Program-made: the position numbers and the translations under genes
Assembly: GCA_016779445.1 (NCBI GenBank)
Contig: JADHNP010000001.1
Span: 1-64,000 of the forward strand
Reading direction: 5' to 3'
Length of the DNA: 64,000 nt
Source of the DNA: Luminiphilus sp.
GTDB lineage: Bacteria; Pseudomonadota; Gammaproteobacteria; Pseudomonadales; Halieaceae
Notes under the pieces: generated by a model
The model's input: the letters and a program-made list of their open reading frames with translations, nothing else
Databases searched by the model: none
What the model was told of the DNA's origin: nothing
Shown: one piece after another, positions 53,771 to 62,758 of the stretch
Layout: each line of letters opens with the position of its first letter
Numbering within the stretch: the first letter of the stretch is position 1

Positions 53771-53795
53771 CTCGTGAGTACTCCGTTTCGTTGGA

Positions 53796-53815
53796 TGGCG
53801 CGCAAATCCGCGCCA
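53796..53815 (-). repeat. Stem-loop in the coxB leader
   Basis: TGGCGCG (53796-53802) and CGCGCCA (53809-53815) are perfect inverted repeats with a 6-nt loop, ending about 25 nt before the coxB ATG. No U-run follows, so a leader structure or protein site is more likely than a terminator. The rest of 53816-54009 shows no gene. Confidence 0.5.
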
Positions 53816-54009
53816 CTGACAGGTGAAAAAGCGCGGGATTATAGCGGAATTGCTGAAAAAGCTACGGGCATTTGGCCACAACCCGCGTGCGGCGCGTATG
53901 TTGCGTGGCAAGAGGTATGAATACTAATGCTTTTCACGAATCCCGAACATGAGCACGAGTTATTTTAGACCTGTGGTCCAGGGCAATCTCGCTATCCAAT
54001 AGTGGCGCT

Positions 54010-54255
54010 TTAGTCCCCTAGGATCTTGATGGTGTCAGCAGCCGTGTCCAATCGCCTCGCCGCCGCTCGCGTCACCCGGGTGGATGGCAAATCCGGATTG
54101 GCACTTGGCCTACTCTCGGAAAAGTCGCAGGCCACACAGCGCCTGACATCTTGGCCCATGTCAATCACCATACGGTCCTCAGCCTGACAGTTGGGGCAAG
54201 TCGCTCCGGCTATAAACCGCGGTCGCTGATTGGGTTCCGACCCATTATCCGACAT
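54010..54255 (-). CDS. YheV-family zinc-ribbon protein
   Basis: 81 residues. The family start RFIAGATCPNCQAEDRM and the second pair RRCVACDF give four cysteines for a zinc ribbon, as in E. coli YheV (DUF2387). The C-terminal ~35 residues are Ala/Arg-rich and variable. Small cytoplasmic protein of unknown function. It is divergent from the carbonic-anhydrase gene, with 69 bp between the starts. Confidence 0.85.
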   Translation of the reverse strand: MSDNGSEPNQRPRFIAGATCPNCQAEDRMVIDMGQDVRRCVACDFSESRPSANPDLPSTRVTRAAARRLDTAADTIKILGD

Positions 54256-54324
54256 ACTATCTCGTCTCTCGCTGATAAAAGCTTGAGTAGTGTAGCAACC
54301 TCAATACATCGCTGGAGCACCATT

Positions 54325-54885
54325 TTGTCTGACATCGATTTTAGGGGGGCCTCGAATATCCGAGCGGTGCTCGGTGTGGCGCCCAGGCTGGGTGATCGGG
54401 TCATGGTTGACCCAACGGCGGTGGTTATGGGCGACGTTCATCTGGGTGATGACTCCAGCGTTTGGCCCCATGCGGCAATGCGGGGTGATGTTCAAATTAT
54501 TCGCATCGGCGCGAGAACCAATATTCAAGACGGTTCGGTTTTGCACGTTACCCATGACGGACCTTACAACCCGGGAGGCTTTCCGCTCAGCATCGGCGAT
54601 GACGTCACAATTGGTCACCGCGCGCTTCTCCATGGCTGCACTGTTGGTGACAGGGTATTGGTGGGCATGGGCGCTATCGTGATGGACGCCGTTACGGTCG
54701 AGTCCGAGGTGATCATCGCCGCCGGCGCTCTGATCACTCCGGGCAAACGGCTTCTGAGCGGTTTCCTTTACGGAGGCAGCCCAGCAAAAGAGATGCGGCC
54801 GCTAACCGAGGAAGAACGGGAGTTTTTGCCCTATAGTGCGGCCGGCTATGTATCACTTAAAAACCGCTATCTCGCCACCCAATAG
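54325..54885 (+). CDS. Gamma-class carbonic anhydrase family protein
   Basis: 186 residues from a TTG at 54325 with TGGAGC ~7 nt upstream; the frame is open back to 54151, but that part overlaps yheV antisense and is not protein-like. Left-handed beta-helix of hexapeptide repeats: VDPTAVVMGDVHLGDDSSVWP, RIGARTNIQDGSVLHVTHD and SIGDDVTIGHRALLHGCTVGD. The three metal-type His are in HVTHD and IGHRALLHGC. It resembles YrdA/CaiE-type proteins, whose carbonic-anhydrase activity varies. It ends 8 bp from convergent aroE. Confidence 0.88.
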   Translation: MSDIDFRGASNIRAVLGVAPRLGDRVMVDPTAVVMGDVHLGDDSSVWPHAAMRGDVQIIRIGARTNIQDGSVLHVTHDGPYNPGGFPLSIGDDVTIGHRALLHGCTVGDRVLVGMGAIVMDAVTVESEVIIAAGALITPGKRLLSGFLYGGSPAKEMRPLTEEEREFLPYSAAGYVSLKNRYLATQ

Positions 54886-54893
54886 TGAGCCAG

Positions 54894-55727
54894 CTAAACC
54901 GCTCGCAGGGACGATAAAACGGTTTGTGTGTCTGGATATTCTCCAAGCCATAAAAAGTAACTCTCAGCCGCCTGCTCAACCAACATACCCAAACCATCCC
55001 GCGCGTCACGGGCGCCTTGGCTGGCGGACCATGCCAAAAACGGCGCCGCCGCGCCGCCATACGCCATGTCGTAACAAACACATCCCTCAGCCAAGGCGAC
55101 AGAATCGGGCAACGCAGGCAAGCCTCCGGACAGACCTGTACTTGTGCCATTAATAATCACATCCCACATCATGGTATCGGCTGTTTCGTACCCGCCACCA
55201 CAAACCGGAATAACGCTCCCGGACCAGTCGGCGGCTAGTGCCTCTGCGCGACTGGCCGTGCGATTGACCACATAAATCGTCGAGGGCTGTTCCGACAATA
55301 AAGCGGACATAACACCCTTCACTGCACCACCCGCACCCAAAATCAAAATACGTGCACCGCGCAAAGACCAATCCGCATTCGTCACCATATCGGTCACAAG
55401 GCCTTTCCCATCAGTGTTATCTGCAAACAATCGACCGTCTTGATCAAAAGTGAGAAAGTTAGCGGCACCCGCCAAATTTGCTCGCTCAGACGCTACTTGT
55501 GCCAGCTGGTAAGCACGGGTTTTAAAGGGCAGCGTTACGTTCAAGCCACGACCCTCGCGTTTAAAAAAATCTCCAACCCAGGGTTCGAAGGTCTCAGGAT
55601 CAACCTGCTCAGCGCGGTAATCAATCGTTCGGCCCGTTTGTCCCGCAAACGCGGCGTGAATACGTGGCGATAAACTGTGCTCAATGGGACTGCCCACCAC
55701 CGCGAATCGACCCGTGATCCTGTCCAT
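54894..55727 (-). CDS. aroE: Shikimate dehydrogenase
   Basis: 277 residues from the ATG at 55727, which has GAGGAAGG ~6 nt upstream (a GTG two codons earlier is possible). NADPH-dependent reduction of 3-dehydroshikimate in aromatic amino-acid synthesis. Substrate motifs SLSPRIH, NVTLPFK (catalytic Lys) and DNTDGKG (catalytic Asp); the nucleotide motif is LGAGGAVKG and then VNRTASRA. The aroE-hemF-tsaC-dprA order is common in gammaproteobacteria. Confidence 0.95.
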   Translation of the reverse strand: MDRITGRFAVVGSPIEHSLSPRIHAAFAGQTGRTIDYRAEQVDPETFEPWVGDFFKREGRGLNVTLPFKTRAYQLAQVASERANLAGAANFLTFDQDGRLFADNTDGKGLVTDMVTNADWSLRGARILILGAGGAVKGVMSALLSEQPSTIYVVNRTASRAEALAADWSGSVIPVCGGGYETADTMMWDVIINGTSTGLSGGLPALPDSVALAEGCVCYDMAYGGAAAPFLAWSASQGARDARDGLGMLVEQAAESYFLWLGEYPDTQTVLSSLRAV

Positions 55728-55803
55728 AAGCACCTTCCTCAGGCCCTGTTACCTTCAACCCCGATTGGGCTGCCCTTTGTCCATTGACGGCCCAAAAATG
55801 ACA

Positions 55804-56715
<912 letters not shown>

Positions 56716-56736
56716 TTAGTTCTCCTTAAAATAACT

Positions 56737-57327
56737 TCACGCCCGCAAAATCGAGCCATCCCCCACGCGACGTATTGTTGACGCTTTGCCTTGAGGGTCA
56801 AGCGCCCCCGGCATCGCTGGTAGCCGGGGACCAAAATAACGGCGTAACTGCCATACCGCATGTGGTGGGGATAATCCGGCAGGGTTAGCGCTGGTCGACA
56901 CTAACGGCCCGTCAAAAGCGAGACACAATGCTTTCAGCGCTGGAGCGGACGTAACCCGAATTGCCACCTCATCACTGTCGCCGGTTATCCAGTGAGGAAA
57001 GCAGCTGCGATGAGGCACTAACCAGGTATTGGGGCCAGGCCAGGAATCCAAGATCGCGCCCCGCGCACTGCTTGGCAAAGGGTCAAGCAGCGCAGAAAAA
57101 ATGTCGGCTGACGCCGCTACGACAATCAGGCCTTTGCTGATCTCGCGACCCTTCATCTGCAGGACATCGAGGACAGCTTCTTCGTTAAAAGGATCGCAAC
57201 TCAGGCCCCAAACCCCCTCTGCCGGACAAGCCACCACGGCACCGGCTCGCAACCGCGCTGCTATAACAGGAGCCCGCCAGCTAGCAGAATAAATTGCTGT
57301 TAAATATCGATTCACTTTACAGATCAT
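56737..57327 (-). CDS. tsaC: Threonylcarbamoyl-AMP synthase (TsaC/YrdC)
   Basis: 196 residues of the short TsaC type, without the Sua5 C-terminal domain. It makes threonylcarbamoyl-AMP for the t6A37 modification of tRNA. Motifs: GAVVACPAEGVWGLSCDPFNEEAV pattern, KGREISKGLIVVAA, GPNTWLVP, VAIRVTSAPAL and GPLVSTSANPAG. Same strand as dprA, 54 bp upstream, and hemF, downstream. Confidence 0.92.
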   Translation of the reverse strand: MICKVNRYLTAIYSASWRAPVIAARLRAGAVVACPAEGVWGLSCDPFNEEAVLDVLQMKGREISKGLIVVAASADIFSALLDPLPSSARGAILDSWPGPNTWLVPHRSCFPHWITGDSDEVAIRVTSAPALKALCLAFDGPLVSTSANPAGLSPPHAVWQLRRYFGPRLPAMPGALDPQGKASTIRRVGDGSILRA

Positions 57328-57381
57328 TGGCGTTAAAACGATACCTTACCGCACGCGGCGACTCTGGAGCCAACCCAATAA

Positions 57382-58488
57382 CTAGCGAGAAGTTTGATAA
57401 CCGGCAGAGGTTTTCCTGATACAACCGGACACCTCCAGAGATGCCAAGCAAGAGAGGCAGCGCTCCAGCTCCCAGCCGAGATGACCTGCCAGTATCTCGG
57501 GCTGAACAGGGCGCCGCCCCATCAACATCAGGATATCTCGTTGATCGGGGTCTTCAGCAACATCCGGCGAGAGGGGCAATAGCGGAGCGCGCTCGGGCAA
57601 ATCCAGATTATGTGCACCCAAATAGCCGTAAAACGCCTCAACCGAAGTCATTAATATCGCCCCATCATCCAGAAGGTATCGACAGCCCGATCCCTCAGGG
57701 TGGTAAACAGACCACGGCAATGCCAATACATCCCGGCCCTGATCCGCCGCAGCTGAAGCAGTGAGCAAAGTGCCGCTAGGACGACCGGCTTCCACCACTA
57801 AAGTAGCCGGACTGAATCCGGATAGCGTGCGGTTGCGTCGATAAAAATGGTGTTTGCGGGGAGGCGTATTCATTGGGAATTCACTAACCAGTGCGCCCGA
57901 CTGCCTGATCCGGTCGGCGAGATGCCGATGCCGGGCAGGATAGATTGTATTCAGGCCTGAGGGCAGTATCGCGACCGTCTTGCCCCCCACTGCCAGAGCA
58001 GATTGATGCGCAAGCCCATCAATACCCAACGCCAAACCGCTCACCACCGTGCGTCCCGCTCGGGTTGCGGCGGCGGTAAACTCTGCTGCAGCGCGCTTAC
58101 CATCGAGAGAAGGTTTGCGGGTGCCCACAATCGATAGCATATCAGCCTGCAAAACCTCGAGATCGCCGTGGACAAACAGAAACGGCGGTCGGTCCTCGCA
58201 TTCAAAGAGCAGAGGAGGATATTCCGGATGGTGAGCGGCAACGAGGTTCAGCGGCGCTTGCTGCACTAGAGGCGTCAGCGCGTCACAGGCTTTGGCGCAC
58301 TCAATTTTTTGCTGCAGGGATTCGGCACCAAGGGTTCGCGCCTCATCAGGTGAACACTCAAGAAGCGATGTAGGTGAAGGAAAGCGTTGTAGTAGCGCAG
58401 CCAGCCACCGAGCGCCTGAGTAAACCCCGTTGCTGAGCGCAAGCCATTGCGCATCTGCGACGGCATCAAAGCCGAATTGGTGTGCCAT
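57382..58488 (-). CDS. dprA: DNA-processing protein DprA
   Basis: 368 residues. DprA binds incoming single-stranded DNA and loads RecA during natural transformation. The Rossmann-like core is complete: IVGTRKPS, VVSGLALGIDGLAHQSAL, TVAILPSGLNTIYPARHRHLAD, VSEFPMNTPPRKHHFYRRNR and VVEAGRPSGTLLTA. The N-terminal SAM-like and C-terminal winged-helix parts are also present. No competence genes are nearby, so its presence alone does not prove transformability. Confidence 0.94.
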   Translation of the reverse strand: MAHQFGFDAVADAQWLALSNGVYSGARWLAALLQRFPSPTSLLECSPDEARTLGAESLQQKIECAKACDALTPLVQQAPLNLVAAHHPEYPPLLFECEDRPPFLFVHGDLEVLQADMLSIVGTRKPSLDGKRAAAEFTAAATRAGRTVVSGLALGIDGLAHQSALAVGGKTVAILPSGLNTIYPARHRHLADRIRQSGALVSEFPMNTPPRKHHFYRRNRTLSGFSPATLVVEAGRPSGTLLTASAAADQGRDVLALPWSVYHPEGSGCRYLLDDGAILMTSVEAFYGYLGAHNLDLPERAPLLPLSPDVAEDPDQRDILMLMGRRPVQPEILAGHLGWELERCLSCLASLEVSGCIRKTSAGYQTSR

Positions 58489-58599
58489 CGCTTATCCTTG
58501 AGCCTCCCCTCTAGGTCAAACAACTAATATGACTGCAAGCACGAGCAGAAAAGCTCGCCGCCATGGCAGGGCAGATAAAGAGATGCGATCAATACCTCC

Positions 58600-59715
58600 T
58601 CACGGGTTGACGACTTTATCTCCCACCGCCATCGCCCTCTTGGCTTCCAGCACTAGCCCAAAGCTCGCCCGCTCATAAACCGCAAATACCAATAAAACGC
58701 CCGCACGTATATCGGGTAAGCGAACCATACCCCCCGCAACCGGCTCCTCAACCAATGGCCCCGTTTGGTGGATCGCCAGAACATCACCCACTCGGAGCGC
58801 TTCCCGCTCTCCCAGATTGATCACCACAATATCCATAGGGCCGATCTGTGTCAGACCATCCGCCACTGCAATCAAAAAACCCTTCTCGATATTCCCCTGC
58901 GGAGCCTGGGGCAGGAAACCTACCCCAAGGTCAGTCTCACCGAAGGGTTGCAACCGATCTCCGACGCGAATTTCCTGGCGCATATGAGTCACCGTCATTG
59001 GCGTCAACTCATTATCACCCTGCGAACGTCGCTGTCTGGCCTCACCAACCTCCAATACAAAAGTACCAAGGTGCTCCCCTGTCACTGGATCCTCAAGCGC
59101 CGTTACAGGGCGTATCAATCGATAATCGAGCTCTTCGGACGCCGACCCCATGGTAAAGATTGTGTCGCCGACCCCGCTCATCAGCCGACCCGAATCACCC
59201 GACACCACATAGGGAGAGGCATCCAGTACTTCGGGTTTAACGACACTGTGATTGCGCAAAAAGGGTGCAATCTGTTCGCGAGGAATCATCGGTATTGCTA
59301 ATTCATAAGGGCTCGCTCGAAGTCCGGGGGTCAACTTGATATCAGCCTGAGCCTGTTGAGTTAGCTGTGGACTGCCATCCTTCCAAAAAAGGCGCAAAAC
59401 ATCTCCAGGAAAAATCAGCTGCGGATTTTCTACTTGGGGATTCTCTGCCCATAGCGCCTGCCATCGCCACGGATCACGAAGATACAAAGCTGCGATATCC
59501 CACAAGGTATCATCAGGTTTCACGAGGTAAGTCAGCGGCACTTCAGGGTTGAGTGCGAGTGACGGCTGGGCTTGCGCAATGACCGCAGCAGGAGCCAAAG
59601 CGGACACCAGCCAGACGGCAAGCCAAGCGAAACAAACACCTCGCCAAGTCTCGGCGGCTCCAACTTTTGTGTTCCCGCGAGCAGTCTTGCGCTTGAACCC
59701 TTTGCTCTTTTCCAA
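58600..59715 (-). CDS. LysM-domain exported protein
   Basis: 371 residues from a TTG at 59715 with AAGGAG 8 nt upstream; an in-frame ATG at 59748 lacks a ribosome site. Basic n-region (EKSKGFKRKTARGNTK) and a hydrophobic signal (FAWLAVWLVSALAPAAVIAQA). A LysM domain follows at ~62-107 (YLVKPDDTLWDIAALYLRDPWRW), which binds peptidoglycan. The long C-terminal part includes RIQRRSQ-like and GVGFLPQ regions and DIVVINLGEREALRVGDVLAIHQ. The gene is divergent from def, the usual position of this LysM protein in gammaproteobacteria. Function beyond wall binding is unknown. Confidence 0.88.
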   Translation of the reverse strand: MEKSKGFKRKTARGNTKVGAAETWRGVCFAWLAVWLVSALAPAAVIAQAQPSLALNPEVPLTYLVKPDDTLWDIAALYLRDPWRWQALWAENPQVENPQLIFPGDVLRLFWKDGSPQLTQQAQADIKLTPGLRASPYELAIPMIPREQIAPFLRNHSVVKPEVLDASPYVVSGDSGRLMSGVGDTIFTMGSASEELDYRLIRPVTALEDPVTGEHLGTFVLEVGEARQRRSQGDNELTPMTVTHMRQEIRVGDRLQPFGETDLGVGFLPQAPQGNIEKGFLIAVADGLTQIGPMDIVVINLGEREALRVGDVLAIHQTGPLVEEPVAGGMVRLPDIRAGVLLVFAVYERASFGLVLEAKRAMAVGDKVVNP

Positions 59716-59800
59716 GGTATTCACTCCTTTGTTTACCTCCGCCAGCATCGGCGCCCCTCAAAACCATTTGAGCGCGGTCCATCGCGCTAAAGCATCAAGG

Positions 59801-59806
59801 TATAAT
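59801..59806 (+). promoter_or_regulatory. Putative -10 box for the def-fmt-rsmB group
   Basis: A perfect TATAAT lies 89 bp upstream of the def ATG in the LysM/def divergent region. No good -35 is seen at 16-18 bp, so an activator or an UP element would be needed if it is used. Confidence 0.35.
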
Positions 59807-59894
59807 CAGAGTGTGGGGGGGCGCTGAGGACACGGCAAGACCAAATCCGAACACTTTTCCCCGTTTTAAATCAGCTTCCAGAGCGGACTTTGGC

Positions 59895-60401
59895 ATGGCT
59901 TTACTTTCGATTCTCGAATTTCCGGACCCTCGCTTGCGCACCCGCGCTGTCGCAGTGACCCAGGTTGACTCTCGCATCCAACAGCTAGTCGATGACATGT
60001 TTGAAACCATGTATGCAGCGCCTGGTATCGGATTGGCCGCAAGTCAGGTTGATGTCCACCGGCGGGTTATCGTCATCGATATCACAGAAGACCACTCGAA
60101 TCCGCGTGTTTTCATCAACCCCGAGATATCCATTATTGACGACACACTGGGCCGATATGACGAGGGTTGCCTGTCTGTTCCGGGTTTTTATGAAACTGTC
60201 GAAAGACCGTCGCTCATTGAGGTCACCGCAATGGATCGCGATGGGGCCATTTTTACAGAACAGCTGGATGGACTCATGAGCATTTGCTTACAACACGAGA
60301 TCGATCATCTGGAAGGCAAGCTATTTGTCGATTATTTATCACCCCTCAAACGACAGCGCATTCGTAGCAAGTTAGTTAAAGATCAAAAGCACCGAGACTA
60401 A
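59895..60401 (+). CDS. def: Peptide deformylase
   Basis: 168 residues from the ATG at 59895; the frame is open to 59811 but [15 protein letters not shown] is the family start. It removes the formyl group from new N-termini. Motif 1 [10 protein letters not shown], motif 2 EGCLS with Cys92, and motif 3 HEIDH (His134, Glu135, His138) give a complete metal site. It is followed by fmt after 3 bp, an almost universal arrangement. Confidence 0.97.
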   Translation: MALLSILEFPDPRLRTRAVAVTQVDSRIQQLVDDMFETMYAAPGIGLAASQVDVHRRVIVIDITEDHSNPRVFINPEISIIDDTLGRYDEGCLSVPGFYETVERPSLIEVTAMDRDGAIFTEQLDGLMSICLQHEIDHLEGKLFVDYLSPLKRQRIRSKLVKDQKHRD

Positions 60402-60404
60402 TTG

Positions 60405-61367
60405 ATGTCCCGCCCCCTGAATATTGTCTTTGCAGGCACACCTGTATTTGCAGCGAAGCATCTTGAGATGCTGCACCAAGGCCCGCATTCAGTTGTAGCC
60501 GTATTGACTCAGCCCGACCGGCCAGCCGGCCGAGGCAAACGATTACAACCCTCCGCTGTAAAGACGCTGGCGCTGGAAGCGGGCTTAACCGTATTACAAC
60601 CCGAAACACTGAAGCACCCTGATGCAGCACGATCCCTCTCGGCCCTTGGCGCTGATCTGATAGTCGTCGTCGCCTATGGGCTCATTCTTCCAGGAGAAAT
60701 TCTTGCCATTCCTCGATTGGGCTGCATTAACGTGCACGCTTCACTGCTCCCCAGGTGGCGCGGCGCGGCGCCGATACAGCGGGCCATCGAAGCGGGTGAT
60801 GCAGAAACCGGCGTCAGCGTCATGACGATGGAAGCGGGTCTCGATACAGGTCCTGTTCTCATGACACGGCGACTACCGATTACACCAGCGCACACCGCCG
60901 GATCCTTACAGTCAGCGCTCGCAGAACTGGGGGCTGCTGCACTGCTCGAAACGCTGGAGGATGTCGACCGTTTTTTAGGTTCAGCCACATCTCAAGATCA
61001 CACTCAGGCAAGTTATGCCAACAAAATTGAGAAGAAGGAAGCGCTCATTGATTGGGCTGACAGTGCACAGAATATCGCGCGCCGCATCAGGGCATTTTAC
61101 CCAGCGCCATGCTGCTTCACCTTCCTCGGTAGCGATCGAATGAAGATAGCGAATGCTTCACCATCAGAAGCCCCACATCAATCCGCTGCGGGAGCCATCG
61201 TCGCGACCGGCAATGACGGGATTCGGGTCGCCTGTGGCGAGGGAATGCTTGTCATCACCGAAGCACAAATGCCTGGAGCGAAACCACAGTCAGCGGCGAC
61301 GCTGCTCAATGGCTACAGAACACGACTGATGCCGGGGTGTCTCTTCTCATCGGTCATCGAGGGCTAA
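60405..61367 (+). CDS. fmt: Methionyl-tRNA formyltransferase
   Basis: 320 residues from the ATG at 60405 (a TTG one codon earlier is possible). It formylates initiator Met-tRNA using 10-formyl-THF. Hallmarks: IVFAGTPVFAAKHLEML, TQPDRPAGRGKRLQPS, the catalytic GCINVHASLLPRWRGAAPIQ and MTMEAGLDTGPVL, and the C-terminal tRNA-binding domain with NIARRIRAFYPAP. Operon partner of def and rsmB. Confidence 0.97.
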   Translation: MSRPLNIVFAGTPVFAAKHLEMLHQGPHSVVAVLTQPDRPAGRGKRLQPSAVKTLALEAGLTVLQPETLKHPDAARSLSALGADLIVVVAYGLILPGEILAIPRLGCINVHASLLPRWRGAAPIQRAIEAGDAETGVSVMTMEAGLDTGPVLMTRRLPITPAHTAGSLQSALAELGAAALLETLEDVDRFLGSATSQDHTQASYANKIEKKEALIDWADSAQNIARRIRAFYPAPCCFTFLGSDRMKIANASPSEAPHQSAAGAIVATGNDGIRVACGEGMLVITEAQMPGAKPQSAATLLNGYRTRLMPGCLFSSVIEG

Positions 61368-61369
61368 CC

Positions 61370-62659
61370 GTGGCTTCTGCACGAGCAACCGCAGCCAAGG
61401 TTATCCGCCGCGTGCTCGAAGGCGAGTCACTCCATCGGTTGTTGCCCAGCGTGCTTGACGGCATTCAACCACCGAGTCGCGCGCTCTGTCAGGAGTTGAT
61501 CTACGGCTCTTTGCGAGAATGGCCCTTGCTCGCGCCGCTGTCGCGACAATTTTTAAAAAAACCGCTACGCAGTAAGGATGCCGATATTCAGGCGCTTATC
61601 TGCATCGGCCTCTATGAACAATCGCATCTAAAAACACCCGCACATGCTGCCCTTTCCGAAACAGTAAATGCTGCCAAAGATCTGAAAAAACACTGGGCTA
61701 CCGGTCTGGTAAACGGTGTGCTGCGCAACCATCAACGACAAGGTATTTCTCTTAAAGCACTGAGTCCCGCCCAACGCGCCGCTTTACCCGACTGGCTCTA
61801 TAATCAATTAGTAACGGAATATGGGGACGGGATCGAGGGGATCGCCGCGGCCTCTCGTAGCCGGCCGCCAATGGTCTTACGGGTGAACACACTCAAAATC
61901 TCCCGGAGTGATTACCTCACTGCTCTCACTGCGGTGGGCATTGACGCCGAGATTTGCCAGAGGCTCGGCACGGGGATTATCCTCAGTCGCGGTGTCGATG
62001 TTTTCACACTGCCGGGCTTTTCGGAAGGATGGGCCAGCGTACAGGACCGGTCAGCTCAACTCGTAGCGGGACTCATCAACCCGCAAGCGGGAGAGCGTAT
62101 TCTTGACGCCTGCTCAGCGCCTGGCGGGAAAGCCTGTCACCTGCTTGAATATCAACCGAACATTGGTGAACTGGTAGCCTGCGATATCAGCGAGACCCGA
62201 TTGATGCGGGTTGCAGAGAACAGCGCTCGACTTGGCCTACCCCTTAAAATGGTTAAGGCGGACGCTAAAGATTTGCCACCAGCGATAATATCGTTCCCCT
62301 TCGATGCCATTCTTGCAGACGTGCCGTGCTCGGCCACCGGGGTCATGCGCCGAAACCCTGATGTGAAACTGCACCGTCGCGAAACAGATCTGGAGGGCTT
62401 TGCCGAGCAGCAACTTGCCATCCTGCGGGGACTTTGGCCCGCATTAAAGCCAGGGGGTCGCCTGCTTTATGTTACATGCTCAATTTTGCGCGCCGAAAAC
62501 GATGATGTCATCCGCGCGTTCTGTGAAGAGCCTAGCGTGGAAGTCACGCCTCTGCCGCTAACAGAGGGCGTTCGTTGTGAATATGGATGGCAAACACTGC
62601 CGCAAGTCGACGACGGTGACGGCCTGTATTTTTCACTTTTGAAAAAACAGTACGCCTAG
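61370..62659 (+). CDS. rsmB: 16S rRNA (cytosine-967 C5) methyltransferase
   Basis: 429 residues from the GTG at 61370, 2 bp after the fmt stop and 6 nt after GAGGG; the frame to 61337 is discounted. The N-terminal NusB-like RNA-binding domain (~1-135) is followed by the SAM domain: DACSAPGGKACHLLE, ACDISETRLMRV, DAILADVPCSATGVMRRNPD with Cys320 and LLYVTCSI with catalytic Cys370. The two cysteines match the RsmB/Nop2 mechanism. Confidence 0.95.
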   Translation: MASARATAAKVIRRVLEGESLHRLLPSVLDGIQPPSRALCQELIYGSLREWPLLAPLSRQFLKKPLRSKDADIQALICIGLYEQSHLKTPAHAALSETVNAAKDLKKHWATGLVNGVLRNHQRQGISLKALSPAQRAALPDWLYNQLVTEYGDGIEGIAAASRSRPPMVLRVNTLKISRSDYLTALTAVGIDAEICQRLGTGIILSRGVDVFTLPGFSEGWASVQDRSAQLVAGLINPQAGERILDACSAPGGKACHLLEYQPNIGELVACDISETRLMRVAENSARLGLPLKMVKADAKDLPPAIISFPFDAILADVPCSATGVMRRNPDVKLHRRETDLEGFAEQQLAILRGLWPALKPGGRLLYVTCSILRAENDDVIRAFCEEPSVEVTPLPLTEGVRCEYGWQTLPQVDDGDGLYFSLLKKQYA

Positions 62660-62758
62660 CTTTTCTTCGCGCACTTACGAACGTGACTAATCCACATGGC
62701 GTGTCGGGTTTGACATAGTTTATGGTGTGGCCGGGTCTTTGGGAGGATCCTCAAGCCG

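Noticed and set aside
62710..62715. Perfect TTGACA as the -35 box of a trkA promoter
   Set aside because: No acceptable -10 hexamer lies 16-18 bp downstream; trkA may simply continue from rsmB.
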